Shown here: positions 43,713 to 54,433 of the stretch, in pieces | How the letters are laid out: the number at the start of each line of letters is the position of its first letter | How positions within the stretch are numbered: the first letter of the stretch is position 1 | Assembly (NCBI RefSeq): GCF_003473485.1 | Contig: NC_053043.1 | Location: forward strand, 33,084,576-33,148,575 | Source: Medicago truncatula | Taxonomy: Eukaryota > Streptophyta > Magnoliopsida > Fabales > Fabaceae | Length of the DNA stretch: 64,000 bases | Reading direction: 5' to 3' | Notes under the pieces: model-generated | Database searches by the model: none | What the model was told of the DNA's origin: nothing | What the model saw: only the letters and a program-made list of their open reading frames with translations | Made by a program: the position numbers and the translations under genes

Positions 43713-43916
43713 CTCTTAGTTTCCTCATTCCCGCCATTTCAAACGGCGGAAATGAGCCGCCTTTCTGACACATGTCACATCGTGACTGGTCAGCTATTTT
43801 TTTTAATTTTTGTTTGTCATTACCCTCATTTCAAAAAGATTCATGCCTCATGGTGTGTGAAACTGGTTTTAAAAAGGATATATATATTATTAGATTCGAA
43901 AATTAACATCAAATGT

Positions 43917-43980
43917 ACATTGGTTTAGTGGTAACACTGGCAATGATCCATATGTGCCTGTTCGATTCCCCCTGGGTGCA
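43917..43980 (+). mobile_element. SINE-like tRNA-derived fragment
   Basis: TTGGTTTAGTGGTAACACTG (A-box part) and CTGTTCGATTCCCCC (B-box part) lie 30 bp apart. No clear tail. Confidence 0.45.
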
Positions 43981-44009
43981 AAATTGAAATTTTTTCTCAA
44001 ATAAATTAA

Positions 44010-44312
44010 AAAAAGCAAAAAACGAAATTTTTAACAAAACATGAATATTTTTACAGCTAAAAATATAAAAATTCATATTTAATTCATGTTTTCGTAAAAA
44101 AAGTTCTAAATTGTTTTGGGAGAGATCCTTATAATATTATACATTTTTTTGCAAAATTTTATTTAAAAATATTAATTCTATATATGAGTTTACTTTAAAC
44201 GAGGGACCAAAAGTAAAGAAAATTTTATAGAGACTAAAAGTTGAAGGAAAATTTTAGAGGGACTAAAACGAAAAGTTGGTATATTTCTAGGGACCAAAAA
44301 CATATTTAACCC
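44010..44312. mobile_element. Mutator-like MITE, family M2, partial copy
   Basis: The interior (TTTTTAACAAAACATGAATA ... TTCATGTTTTCGT) and right end GGGACCAAAAACATATTTAA plus CCC match M2. The left block is missing. It is nested in the long-TIR element. Confidence 0.65.
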
Positions 44313-44441
44313 AAAAATAAAAAAATCGGTCCCGCCATTTGAAATGGCAGTAATGACAAAAAAATAGCTGGCCGATCACGATGTGACATGTGTCAGAACG
44401 GCGGCTCATTCCCGTCGTTTCAAATGGCGGGAACGAGGAAA

Positions 44442-45406
44442 AGGACAAAAAAAAATTGGGTCATTTTGGAAAAAAAATTTCAAAGGGGATCAGACTTGTA
44501 TCTTTTTTGGACAAAAGGGTCAGGAAAAAAAAATTTCACTTTCTTTATAAAAGAATCTGGGTTTAATTTTAAGCTTTTGCAAAAACAAGTTATACAAATA
44601 AATTTCATGTATTATTCATTACTTTGTCAAAGTAGTTTATGAAAAGGGAAAAAAAAAAACTTCTAAAAATACAATTTTTGTGAGTAATACTTAAAAATTA
44701 ACATAAAAACTATTTCTCATAGCTGAAAAATTAAGTTTATGTAAATTGACTTTTGGGACTTAAAAATTAGTATCATAACCGAAACAACGATGGGTTACGT
44801 TTGTTTGTGTACACATTGATTTAGGTTCTTGTCTTGCATCTTTTGCAGAAGGCTATTGTGTTGTAAGTTTCATGGTGTCTCCATTAGTAGCATGTGTTGT
44901 ATTGCCATCATTAATTCACCTAGGTTGCTTGCACATTTCGTAGGTACATCAACCTTGGTATCTTCGTTTTTGTTCTCTTCAAAGATAATCGAACAATGGA
45001 AGGTTTATCTCCTTTTTGGCTTTGAAGTTTGAACTCAACCAACAATTTGAGACTTGCTATTAAATCTTCATATTCAGCTTTCATTGTTGGACCATTTTTT
45101 ACTGTTTGTACATAAATTTGGTTGGATGTATTTGTGAAGATATTACAAGTATTTGGAACCCATTTTCTTTATTGTGACATGACACATCAAAATATGAGTC
45201 CAAACTTCTATAGTTTTAATGGAACATAAGTCAATGAAGAGTTGGTTAAGGGCAATCCCCATTTTTTAGAGTTCAATGGCATAAAGTGTCAATTTTTTAG
45301 GGAAGAATATGATGAAGAATGTATAAACATTGATGAGTTTTTGGGTTTAAAGAAACTTTTAATTTGATGAATTTTTTTTGAGAGCATTGCTATATATCCT
45401 GAAGGA
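44442..45406. other. Intergenic DNA, possible LTR-retroelement coding fossil on the minus strand
   Basis: Minus-strand translation near 45080-44990 gives TMKAEYEDLIASLKLLVEF, which resembles a Ty3-type RNase H stretch. It is short and unsupported by flanking domains. The rest is AT-rich with no gene. Confidence 0.3.
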
Positions 45407-45414
45407 TTATATAG

Positions 45415-46103
45415 TAGGGATGTTCAAAATCGAACCAATCTAATAGAAAAACCGCAAACCGAACCAATCCAAATCGAAACCGCAAAAAACCGCATTTGAT
45501 TTGGATGTATTCGGATCACTTTTTTCCTCAACCGCATGGTTTGGTTTGGTTTGCGGTTTTCATTTTACAAACCAAACCAAACAGCAACATAAGAAAAATA
45601 TTAATTAAATTCATGTCACCTAGATCAATACTCATAGAAACTCCATGGAAACTATTAAAAAATTACATATTTTCTCTCTTGTTAAGCTTCTTCTTTGCTT
45701 TTTATTTCAAAAATGTAGCTATGTGCTACTTGAACTTTTAGAGAATGTTAAAATCTTAGTCTTTAACCTTTCATACATAATAGAATTGCTTTTTGTCCAC
45801 GTTTTTAATTTGGTTTATGTTGTTTGGTGAAAATGAAATTGTAATATGAAATGAAATTAAAAACATTGTCGAAAATATTTTGTGTTTTACCTTTTTAACT
45901 CGATTTTAATTTTGGAAACAAAAAATTGTATTGTCTCAAAAAAACCGCACCAAACGATCTGACCCAAACCGCATTGGTTTGGTTTGGTTCAAATTTTATT
46001 TTAAAAGTCAACCGAATCAAACCAAACCGCATGCTTTTTTATCTTGCGGTCCGGATGGCTTTTAATCTCAAAACCGAACCAAACTGCAGCGCGAACACCC
46101 CTA
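45415..46103. mobile_element. Non-autonomous hAT element, 689 bp
   Basis: It starts TAGGGATGTTCAAAATCG and ends GCGAACACCCCTA. An exact 8-bp target duplication ttatatag lies at 45407-45414 and 46104-46111. Subterminal ACCGAACC/CAAACCGCA repeats fill both arms. Small ORFs inside have no transposase features. Confidence 0.9.
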
Positions 46104-46111
46104 TTATATAG

Positions 46112-47427
46112 CGAGAGTGTCCTGGATAGTTGTCTATCCAATTAAAGTATTAGCAGTCCGGAAAACATGGGGAGACATGTTTTTAATTATTAAAATTTTT
46201 ATTAAGCAGTCAAATAAAAATGGAATCCGATCGACATTATTCTGCCAACACAGTCGGGAACAATTCACAAAACTGCTTTTCGCTTTATCTATCATTTCCG
46301 TTTTCTTTTATTACAATCGAAAAAATATGCCATTAAAAAAAATACAAATTTTTCAATCAAAATAGTCCATATGTAAATTTTCAATGAAAATAATCCCCGT
46401 AAAAATTCTCAAAATTTTCAATAAAATTCGTCTTTGTATACGTGGAAGCTGACTTGGAATCCCACATCAACAACATTGTTAACAACGAGACTTGATAGAG
46501 AGACTAAATTAATTGAATGTTATAAACTCAAAGAGATTTTAGCTACTTTGATTAATTTGGAGATGAAATTGATCGATTCATAAAAATTTAAGGAGGTACA
46601 AGCATATTCCCTCTTTTTATACCCTATTTTAATCGAATGGTGAAATTAATCTCGACTTTTGTCTAAGTTACATGTTGGGGATAACACCTTGTTGGATTGG
46701 TAGTAACATGAGAATTTAACTTGGCTAAGTTATAAATTTGAAATTGGTATTGATCAGGGTCGTTCATATGAAATATGAGGCTTGATCTTTTTTTAAAATA
46801 GGCCCCTAGAAAAAATAAAATGTTATTATTTTTTTTTTTTTTTGTATAGCTATGCTTCAGTAAAAAAAATAGAATCAGAAGAACTAATAAACATGAAACG
46901 AAATTAAAAAATTAAGTGAAATAAAGGTGAAATTTACCTAACGTTGTCGTTTGGATTTGTCACTCTGCAAAAGGTGAAAATGAATGGTTTATGCGAAAAA
47001 TAAATGATTGTTGTGATTCTTTTAATGATATAGCTTTTCAAATTGACCGATTAAGTGATTATACAAATTGAGGGTGATTTGGTAGCATCGAATTTTTGTC
47101 CAGACAGAAGAATTAGAGTCTAGAAAAAACTCAAATGTGTTTCGAAAAGAAAAAAAAGTAACATGTATTTTTTTATTTAAGTGGGCGTGGGTATTAGACT
47201 TAAATTCTTTTTTGAGGCCCGTAGTATTTGTAGGCCCGACTTTATTGAGCTGCTTGCGCACCGCAAGGCTGGGCCTGGTATTGATAAAGGAAAGAGTCAA
47301 AAGAATTAAATTAAATACATAATTTAATATATGAATTTTATATTTGATTTCTTAACATGTGTTTTTTACACATAGTAAGACAAATTGAACATAAAATATA
47401 CCAAAACATGTTACTTAAATTTTTCAA
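46112..47427. other. Intergenic DNA with repeat debris
   Basis: GAGGCCCGTAGTATTTGTAG and CTTGCGCACCGCAAGGCTGG at 47213-47275 look like a piece of a GC-rich repeat, not classified. No gene was recognised. Confidence 0.4.
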
Positions 47428-47886
47428 GGTTAAATATGTTTTTGTTCTTTATAAATATTTAAACTTTTTGTTTTAATCCTTTAAAATTTTCGTTCAACTT
47501 TTGGATTCCCAAAAGTTTTACACACCACATTTTGGTCTATACTTTTAAGTCAACTTGTGTGTATCATTTGAAATTTTGAATTTTTTTCTCAATCAAATTG
47601 AGTACATTGTAAAATTCTCTTTTGCAAAAGTTTAGTTTCTTTTTAACGAAAGATGAATTAAATATAATTCTATGTTTTGACAATTAAAAATCATATTTAA
47701 TTGAAGAGATTATAATAATATTTTAAACATTCATGCAAAGAGTCATTTAAAATTTTGAATCATACATATGAAGAACAAAAAATGGTGATGCAAAACTTTT
47801 GGAAGAACAAAAGTCAAAGAGAAATATTAGGTAAACTAAAATGGAAAATTGAAATATTTATAGGGATTAAAAAATTATTTATCCCT
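47428..47886. mobile_element. Mutator-like MITE, family M2, diverged copy
   Basis: GGTTAAATATGTTTTTGTTC at the left, TTATAGGGATTAAAAAATTA plus TTTATCCC at the right, and the inverted core TTAACGAAAGATGAATTAAA. It is older than the copies at 22029 and 50492. Confidence 0.6.
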
Positions 47887-48389
47887 TAATTTAAAATTTA
47901 AACGTGTTAAATACATTATTCTAAAATAAAAAAATTCTTTAAACATTTTAACTAATGCCTTTAACATACTTGTTAGCATTTCCCTAGTCTTTCTGTTACT
48001 CTTTAAACTTTTATTCTTTAAACTTTTATTACTTGTTAACATACTACTTTTGCTAGGTCATTAGCACAAAGAAAGGTGATGTTGGGAAATGTCTTCATAA
48101 ATCACACAATTTTAATATAACAGGACACTTGCTTATCAAATTTAATCAATACACCAACTTAACACGACATTAAGATAATTACACTAAGAAGTAATAAAAT
48201 CATGCTAGTTTATTCTAATATCCTCCTAAAGTTACAAAGGACCAATGCGGCCTATTTTGTTCTGAATAACTAAACTAGATCAACGACAAATAAATCACTT
48301 TAGCATTAGTTTGAGTTATGAGTAGGAAAATATGGGTGTGGTGGTAGCAATAACCAACGAAAATTAGACTAGTATTTGAGGAAATCATA

Positions 48390-48482
48390 TATGGGCTAAA
48401 AGGCCCAAAAAGAAGAAAGGATAATACCGTAATATCAGTAGCAACAAATTAGGGTTTTACGCACTGTTGATCTATTTAAACC
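48390..48482 (+). promoter_or_regulatory. snoRNA unit 3 promoter: site II, telo-box, TATA
   Basis: GGGCTAAAAGGCCCA (48393-48407), TTAGGGTTTT (48449-48458) and TATTTAAA (48473-48480). The 40-bp gap between GGCCCA and the telo-box is wider than in unit 2 (about 10 bp). Confidence 0.8.
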
Positions 48483-48629
48483 CCTTTGTTCTCTTCTTCT
48501 CTCGTCCATTGCCGTTTCTTCATCGTTTTATTTTATTTACCCCCCTAACCCATTATCAACATGTTTCTCTTCCACTTCAATATCAATTAATACTCTTATT
48601 CGTAAGTCAGATTCCACTATGTTCTATAT

Positions 48630-48715
48630 GAGGCGATCCTATGTAGGGGATATATGGGTTTATGAACAAGTGTTTTAAATGATCTTGATCTGGCAGTCTG
48701 AAACAAAACATTTCT
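48630..48715 (+). ncRNA. Candidate C/D-like conserved segment, unit 3
   Basis: TATGAGGCGA (about 48626) and AGTCTGAAAC (about 48693) repeat the pattern of unit 1. The evidence is positional only. Confidence 0.22.
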
Positions 48716-48892
48716 TGTGCCTTTTGCGATTCAGATGAACTTTAGTCTCGTTGATTGGTTAATTAAATGGTTTGAACCTGGTTTTTACGCATGATGATAA
48801 TTTGATATAACAATGGTTGTGATTTAATTTCCGATTAATTTTCAATGATACTGTTTTTTGGTGTTATGTGAATTTGTTGAGGAAAAAAAGAA

Positions 48893-49036
48893 GGCAACAA
48901 ATTAGAGTCTCTGATTCACTTATTTGATGGTGATTTCAGTGCTGTACGTTGCCAATAATAATTATTTGGATCTGAGATTCTGGCATTTGCTTGTTTTATG
49001 AGGCTTTTGCATTCAGATGCTCATGCTCCTACATAT
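48893..49036 (+). ncRNA. H/ACA snoRNA, family a, copy 4 (unit 3)
   Basis: GGCAAC/GTTGCC hairpin (48893-48953), hinge AATAATAATTA, second hairpin from about 48966, box ACA at 49031-49033. The base of hairpin 2 is weaker than in copy 3 and the 3' strand carries a small insertion. Confidence 0.72.
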
Positions 49037-49171
49037 TCACATTTTTTCTCATATTAATGTTAAAATACCTTAAAATAAGGTTCTGTTTTTTGTTTTGGTT
49101 TTTATGGTGACATTTAGTGCAAAGTTTTGTTCGTTTTTAATTACCTAAGGTAGAATATCTAAATGGTTAAA

Positions 49172-49310
49172 GCCAATTTGCAGAGCAAGAGGGTCTACTA
49201 ATGGCTTGTACTTGCATTGAAGGTTGGCAAAATTAAGAAACATTGGCGATTCTCCGTGCCTATCAAATTAATTTAATTTTGAATATGGCCTCGAACAAGT
49301 CGCTACAATT
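49172..49310 (+). ncRNA. H/ACA snoRNA, family b, copy 3 (unit 3)
   Basis: 139 nt, ACA at 49305-49307. Identity with the unit 1 copy at 36688-36826 extends a few bases beyond the 3' end, while sequences before the 5' end differ. It probably shares one transcript with the family a copy 135 bp upstream. Confidence 0.82.
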
Positions 49311-49329
49311 TAAATTCTTGATTTAGTTT

Positions 49330-50482
49330 TTCCGATATAAACGATCAAATGTTAATCTTCTGTTAATTTAATTGACTTTTACCATAATATGGCCTCACTA
49401 CTATATCTCTTCCTCACTGAAAAATATAATTAATTTCATGCTCAAACTCAATCTCAAATTACAATATTCTAACACTAAAATATGTTCATAATGTCACCAC
49501 CATGCATCTTTTTGTCAATTTCCATGGTTGCCACCGTCAAGATCCTCTTTTTGTTTAACTTGTATAATCCATCCTTACTTTGAAAAATGACAATTGCATT
49601 CTTCAACTTTTATATTATCTCATTTTTCAATACTGAAACTCGAATTTTTTCCCTCTTTGCCTTTTGTTAGGAGGATCACCGATGACATATTTCATAAAAA
49701 CTTTTATTAAGGTTCTTAAGGCAAAGGCCACTGTGGGAGATACCAGGTTGAGATTTACAGGTTACTTGATCCGCTAAAATTCTATTTTTTAAATATATAT
49801 ATTGATTTTAAAATTATATAAATAAAACTAATATTAGTAATTAATCTTCAATTTAGTAATCAAATTTTCATTCAAATTTTTAGTTCCTCTAAAATCAATC
49901 TTTAATTTTTAGTACATTTTTAATCATTAAATTTGGTCTCTATTTTTAAGTCAATTCATATGTAATATTTGTACTTATTCAAAAAAATGTGTAATATTTA
50001 TATTTTTTAAACGAAATTGTGTAGAATATTATTGTAAATATCTCTTAAAAAAATTATTACTCTAACAAACTGGACGGTAATTATTCCAACAAAAAAAATA
50101 TTAGAAATCATTTAAAAAATAAAATGATATGTTTTATGAATAATTGCAAAGTAATATAATAGGCATTCATAAGAATTATTTATAATTTTTTTACCTCCTA
50201 AACTAGGTTAACAATATGTATCACATACCTTGTCAAAAAAATATAAAATATGTATCACCTACAAAAGCAGGTCATTTAAGTTGTCCAAAAAAAAAAACAT
50301 GTGGTCTCTCACGGTAGGAGACCTAACATGGTTTCCCATCGTAAACGCCACCGATTCTTAAAGAGTATCCTAAAAGAACTCATTAACATTTTTCTTCAAA
50401 ATATAATCATATATTTTAAGATTTGGAAACAATAATACATTACGAAACCTACAATTGGACTTTTTAAAAACACATGTAATAT
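49330..50482. other. Intergenic AT-rich DNA
   Basis: No gene was recognised. Confidence 0.5.
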
Positions 50483-50491
50483 TATATTTTA

Positions 50492-50969
50492 GGGTTAAAT
50501 ATGTTTTTGGTCCCTATAAATATACCAACTTTTCGTTTTAGTCCCTCTAAAATTATCCTTCAACTTTTAGTCCCTAAAAATTTTTTCATCTTCACTTTTG
50601 ATTCCTATTTTAAAGTAAACTCATATGTAGAATACATATTTTTGAATAAAATTTTGCACAAAAATTCATAATATTATAAGAATCTCTTAAAAAAAAATTA
50701 GAATTTTTTAACAAAACATGAATTTAATATGAATATTCATAATTAATTTATGTTTTGTTAAAAAATTCTAATTTTTTGGGGGAATATTTTTTACAATATT
50801 CTACACATTTCTACACAATTTCATTAAAAAAAATACAAATCTTAACTTAAAAATAGGGACCAAAAATAGTGATTGAAAACTTTATAGGGACTAAAAGTTG
50901 AAGGAAAATTTTAGAGGGACTAAAACGAAAAGCTGGTATATTTATAGGGACCAAAAACATATTTAACCC
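50492..50969. mobile_element. Mutator-like MITE, family M2, complete copy
   Basis: GGGTTAAATATGTTTTTGGT ... ACATATTTAACCC with an exact 9-bp target duplication tatatttta at 50483-50491 and 50970-50978. This copy fixes the boundaries and superfamily of M2. The core contains a second inverted repeat around AATATTCATAATT. Confidence 0.9.
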
Positions 50970-51190
50970 TATATTTTATCCATACTTCATATAGGCTTAC
51001 TTCATATAGGCTTAATAGTATAGAATATTTTAAGCTTCCCTCAAACAAAAAAAATGTATCGAATATTTTAAGCTGACCTGGTATATATTAGGATGTCTAT
51101 GTAATGTAGATTAGATTCCATGTCACCATTTCTATTTTTAGAAACTTCAATTTATTTTTTATGATTTTCTATAAATTACTAAAATAATTA

Positions 51191-51335
51191 CTCCATTCGA
51201 TCTTTATTATAAGAAAAAGTTGACTTTTTAGGTTCATTGAATAATTAATGTATCTTATTGTAAATATAGACTAGATACGACTTACACAATAAACCAAAAA
51301 AATCAATTGTTTCTTATAATAATGATCGGATGGAG
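51191..51335. mobile_element. Stowaway-like MITE S4
   Basis: CTCCATTCGATCTTTATTAT at one end and AATGATCGGATGGAG at the other, between TA repeats (51189-51190, 51336-51337). The arms share AAGTTGACTTTTTAGGTTCA-type sequence with S5. Confidence 0.82.
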
Positions 51336-51337
51336 TA

Positions 51338-52097
51338 TTAATTATTAAAAGAAAAGCTATAAAATTTAAAAATGAACCATTGGAATCTTAATTAACTCAG
51401 TTTCACCCTGAAGTTGATTGGAATAATACAATCTAGATTTCGTAATTAAAGTTCTAGAATCTAAATTGGGTAGATGTCACATTTTCTCTAAATTTGAAAC
51501 GATCATTACTAGAATCAAACATGTGCCCACCTTTAGATTGAAGGGGTGCAAATGGTGATTCTCATCTTAGTACCACAGAGGACATGTAGGGCATGTACAT
51601 CGTTTTGTTAAGAGCAATGATATTTATACATCCATTCCATGACAACTTTAGTGACAACCTTATTTTTCTCTCTTCTTATTGGTCAAAAACAATGGAGAGA
51701 GAGGATAAGACCATCATGTGAGTATGAGAGAGAAAGTTGTACAAAAGTTGTCACAAATTGATTGTACAAATATCATTTCTCTTTTTGTTAATTAGTTTTG
51801 AAAAAACACTTAAAACATATCCGAACATTAAACACAAGGATTTCTTGGCTTGTACAGATAAAAATCAGTTTTGGATGATATCTTCAACATTATTTTTGTC
51901 TCAATCAAAGCTTATTTATATGACATCACAAAGATCAAAGACAACAGCAATTAATTTGAAGCCAACTAAACGATGAATTATATCAGAAAACAAAATTAAT
52001 CCAAAGTATCAGCAACTATAAACATATCCATAAACCAAAACTATGTTATTTGTCTCAAACAAACAAAAGATGAAAGGAACTCTCTTCCATTCCAGCA
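51338..52097. other. Downstream flank of the MTP gene
   Basis: AT-rich sequence with no independent gene. The 3' UTR of the minus-strand MTP gene should occupy the part nearest 52097. Confidence 0.5.
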
Positions 52098-52442
52098 TCA
52101 TACTGATGTCTTATGCTCAGGTCTATGAGTGAACTCAAAATCAATGTGAACAAAAGCTCTTTCAACTTCTGGAAGTTGTTCTAGCTTCTCTTGAAGTGTT
52201 TCACCAATGTTGTGTGCTTGGTTGAGAAACATGTCTTCTGGTAAAACAATGTCAACTTCCACAAAGTAATCTGCACCAAATGTGTATGCTCTAACTGTAT
52301 CTATGTGCTTGATTTGTTCATGGTGGTTCCATATAAGGTATGTTAACTTTGCCAAGAATTCAGGTGGTGCTGTTCTTCCGATGAGTGACCAAACATTCTC
52401 CATCACCGTCTTTGTCCATGTGTTGATTGTATATAGTGCAAT
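52098..52442 (-). CDS. MTP10: Mn-type metal tolerance protein (MTP9/10-like), exon 6
   Basis: The last exon follows acceptor TTGCAG and codes residues 280-393. It completes TM6 (IALYTINTW), then the cytosolic C-terminal domain of cation diffusion facilitators: [60 protein letters not shown] and [10 protein letters not shown], stop TGA at 52098-52100. The conserved His/Asp positions of this metal-sensing domain are present. No frame damage. Confidence 0.93.
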   Translation of the reverse strand: MALYTINTWTKTVMENVWSLIGRTAPPEFLAKLTYLIWNHHEQIKHIDTVRAYTFGADYFVEVDIVLPEDMFLNQAHNIGETLQEKLEQLPEVERAFVHIDFEFTHRPEHKTSV

Positions 52443-53133
52443 CTGCAATACAAATTCAGGATAATATAATCATCGTTAGTGCATCAATCATGGAGTTTGT
52501 ATGATGTAACCAACAATCATATTAGAAAAAAGTGATTTTATCCAGACGTACACGTCCGGGCAATACAAACACCGAGTTTGTTTTCTCAATGTGTACTTCT
52601 GAAGTAACTTTGGGGATTAGTCAGAAAAGAAAAAAGGGCGACTTAATGCATGAGGCTTCCGAAAAATGGGCTCTGAGAAGATAGATGTACACAGCCTATT
52701 CCCACAAATAGAGAGATTGTTTCTAGGATCTGAATCTGTAACTTTCAGACAGTGTTTTAAAAACCAAACCAAAACAGTTCAACTGATTAAACCTTAAACA
52801 GGCCTTTACTATGGTCAGTTATTTTGGCGGATTGATCGATGTTTCGTCCTAGTTCGAGAACAGTTAAAGGTGGTTGAACCATGATTCAAAGGTCTCGCCG
52901 GTAAGACAATAACCTTACTGTCGTACCATGAATCACCCTCTAACTAGCAAAAAATCATGTGAGACAAAACCCCCTTCAACAAGATTCTGATGTGGCGCAT
53001 ATACGAAAGGATTTTACACCCATCGTGGAGTTATGGGAAATTTATTAATGGAAATACCAATTGTTGAACATGTTAAATCAATCAGAAAACCACACTGAAA
53101 TGCAAAGAAAATAAGATGAAGTTATAAACTTAC

Positions 53134-53364
53134 AAGAATAGCTCCTGTTGGATCCATCCACCAGAAGAACTTGACAGCTAGAACAGCAGCGGCTAATCCA
53201 ACAGAATTAGTAATGACATCGAAAAAATGATCTTGTGCATATGCTCTGACAATTTCATTTTTAAATCTTCGACAATAGATCATAAGAATGAACTTCACGA
53301 CAGTAACAAATACCATAATCCCGATCATCCAATTCACCTTTACTGGATCGACTTCTGGCTTAGC
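53134..53364 (-). CDS. MTP10: MTP9/10-like, exon 5
   Basis: Residues 203-279: [20 protein letters not shown] (start of TM4), [20 protein letters not shown] and TM5 [20 protein letters not shown]. It ends MDPTGAIL before donor GTAAGT. DHFFD (D247 and D251) is the second DxxxD metal site that marks the Mn-transporting CDF subgroup. Confidence 0.92.
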
Positions 53365-53482
53365 CTGTAAGAAAAAGAATGATACTGAGAAATTTATAAC
53401 ACTGCTATGCACGACAAAAATGATTAAACTCAAATTTAAACTAGTGAACAAGTAATAACAACAAAAGTTGATCTGTGATTAC

Positions 53483-53563
53483 CTTTGCAAAAATTTGCCG
53501 ACCGGACTCGATCAAAATCTGCAAGCCCAAGGTTGCCATCACGGATGCAAAAACAATGATACC
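53483..53563 (-). CDS. MTP10: MTP9/10-like, exon 4
   Basis: Residues 176-202: GIIVFASVMATLGLQILIES (TM3) and GRQIFAK. It lies between acceptor ATGCAG and donor GTAATC, and both junctions are in phase 0. Confidence 0.92.
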
Positions 53564-53681
53564 CTGCATAGAAACATAAGTGTGTGTTTTTCACTCTCAA
53601 TGTATTACGAAACTACTGGATTCACTAAAATTTTAAACAACTCATCAATCGTGTTGTAGTTTAAAATCTAAGTTGTCTTAC

Positions 53682-53927
53682 CACTGGTTGCATACGTTTC
53701 TTTCCAATCGGATAGTGATATCGGTTTGGCTTGCTCATGGCATTGGAAGTAAACCACAATATGAAACCAGACAACAGATCCAAAAGAGAATCTAGTGTTG
53801 ATGCAATGACCGCTAATGATCTGCTCTCGATGGACGCGAAAACCTTTGCTGCAAACAGCACCAAGTTGCATGCATTTGACACAAGTACTGCCGTCCTCTC
53901 GCTCTTTGCAAGTTGCTTCATTTCATC
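53682..53927 (-). CDS. MTP10: MTP9/10-like, exon 3
   Basis: Residues 94-175: [22 protein letters not shown]1 ([17 protein letters not shown]) and TM2 ([20 protein letters not shown]), then [25 protein letters not shown] (D139, D143) is the first DxxxD metal-coordinating pair of Mn-CDFs. Confidence 0.93.
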
Positions 53928-54029
53928 CTGTCAAACATAATGCAATGTTAGTCAGTAGAATTCTCTTATGGACTAAATTCAATCATTCATCTACATGTGC
54001 ATGAATCGATTAGGTTCAATTGGAAATCA

Positions 54030-54240
54030 CCAATGTTATCAAATAGGGAGGCTATAGCACTATAACATGTAAATTGAAACAGACCGTTACTATTCTACGA
54101 TACACGATTTAGTATAAAGTGTTGTCAAATAGCGGATATAATAGTGCTATAGCACTGTAGCATAGCAGAATATGAACAAACCGATATTTTCAGCAATCTG
54201 TGATTGACACGCTAGAAATTGCAATTTTTTTTAGTGACAT
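54030..54240. mobile_element. MITE-like 'AAATAGCGG-CTATAG' repeat in MTP intron 2
   Basis: TGTTATCAAATAGGGAGGCT, AGTGCTATAGCACTGTAGCA and TGTTGTCAAATAGCGGATAT recur, more completely, in the DCN1-like intron at 62960-63140. It is made mostly of short GCTATAGC inverted motifs. Superfamily unknown. Confidence 0.5.
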
Positions 54241-54320
54241 TACAGTCATCAAAACTAGTTAAATGCATCTCTGTTTATAAGAAAATTATAAGTAAATCAT
54301 AGTTATTAATAGACAATCAC

Positions 54321-54433
54321 CTCAGAGAGACCTCCTGGGAAAAAACCAGTTTCATGCATAGTTTCCATTTCGGTAAATCCTTCGAGGAGTCTCTCCTGTT
54401 TCTTGTAATACTCGGCTACCTTGCGTTGTTTCC
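54321..54433 (-). CDS. MTP10: MTP9/10-like, exon 2
   Basis: Residues 56-93: split Arg, then [37 protein letters not shown]. The [12 protein letters not shown] cytosolic motif precedes TM1 in plant Mn-CDFs. The intron after it holds a MITE-like block (54030-54240). Confidence 0.92.

Larger units (their letters stand above)
43720..44441. mobile_element. DNA transposon with ~110-bp terminal inverted repeats, unclassified
   Basis: The left arm 43720-43833 (TTTCCTCATTCCCGCCATTT ... CTGACACATGTCACATCGTG) is inverted at about 44330-44441. Long arms suggest a Mutator-like non-autonomous element. Target repeats were not resolved. It carries a SINE-like piece (43917-43980) and a partial M2 MITE (about 44010-44312) inside. 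Its left end sits at the edge of a snoRNA fragment. Confidence 0.7.

Noticed and set aside
45496-46111. ORFs of 61-81 codons
   Set aside because: They lie inside a hAT MITE with an 8-bp target duplication and carry no transposase motifs.
53468-54004. Plus-strand ORFs across the MTP gene
   Set aside because: They run through MTP exons and introns in antisense and have no domain.
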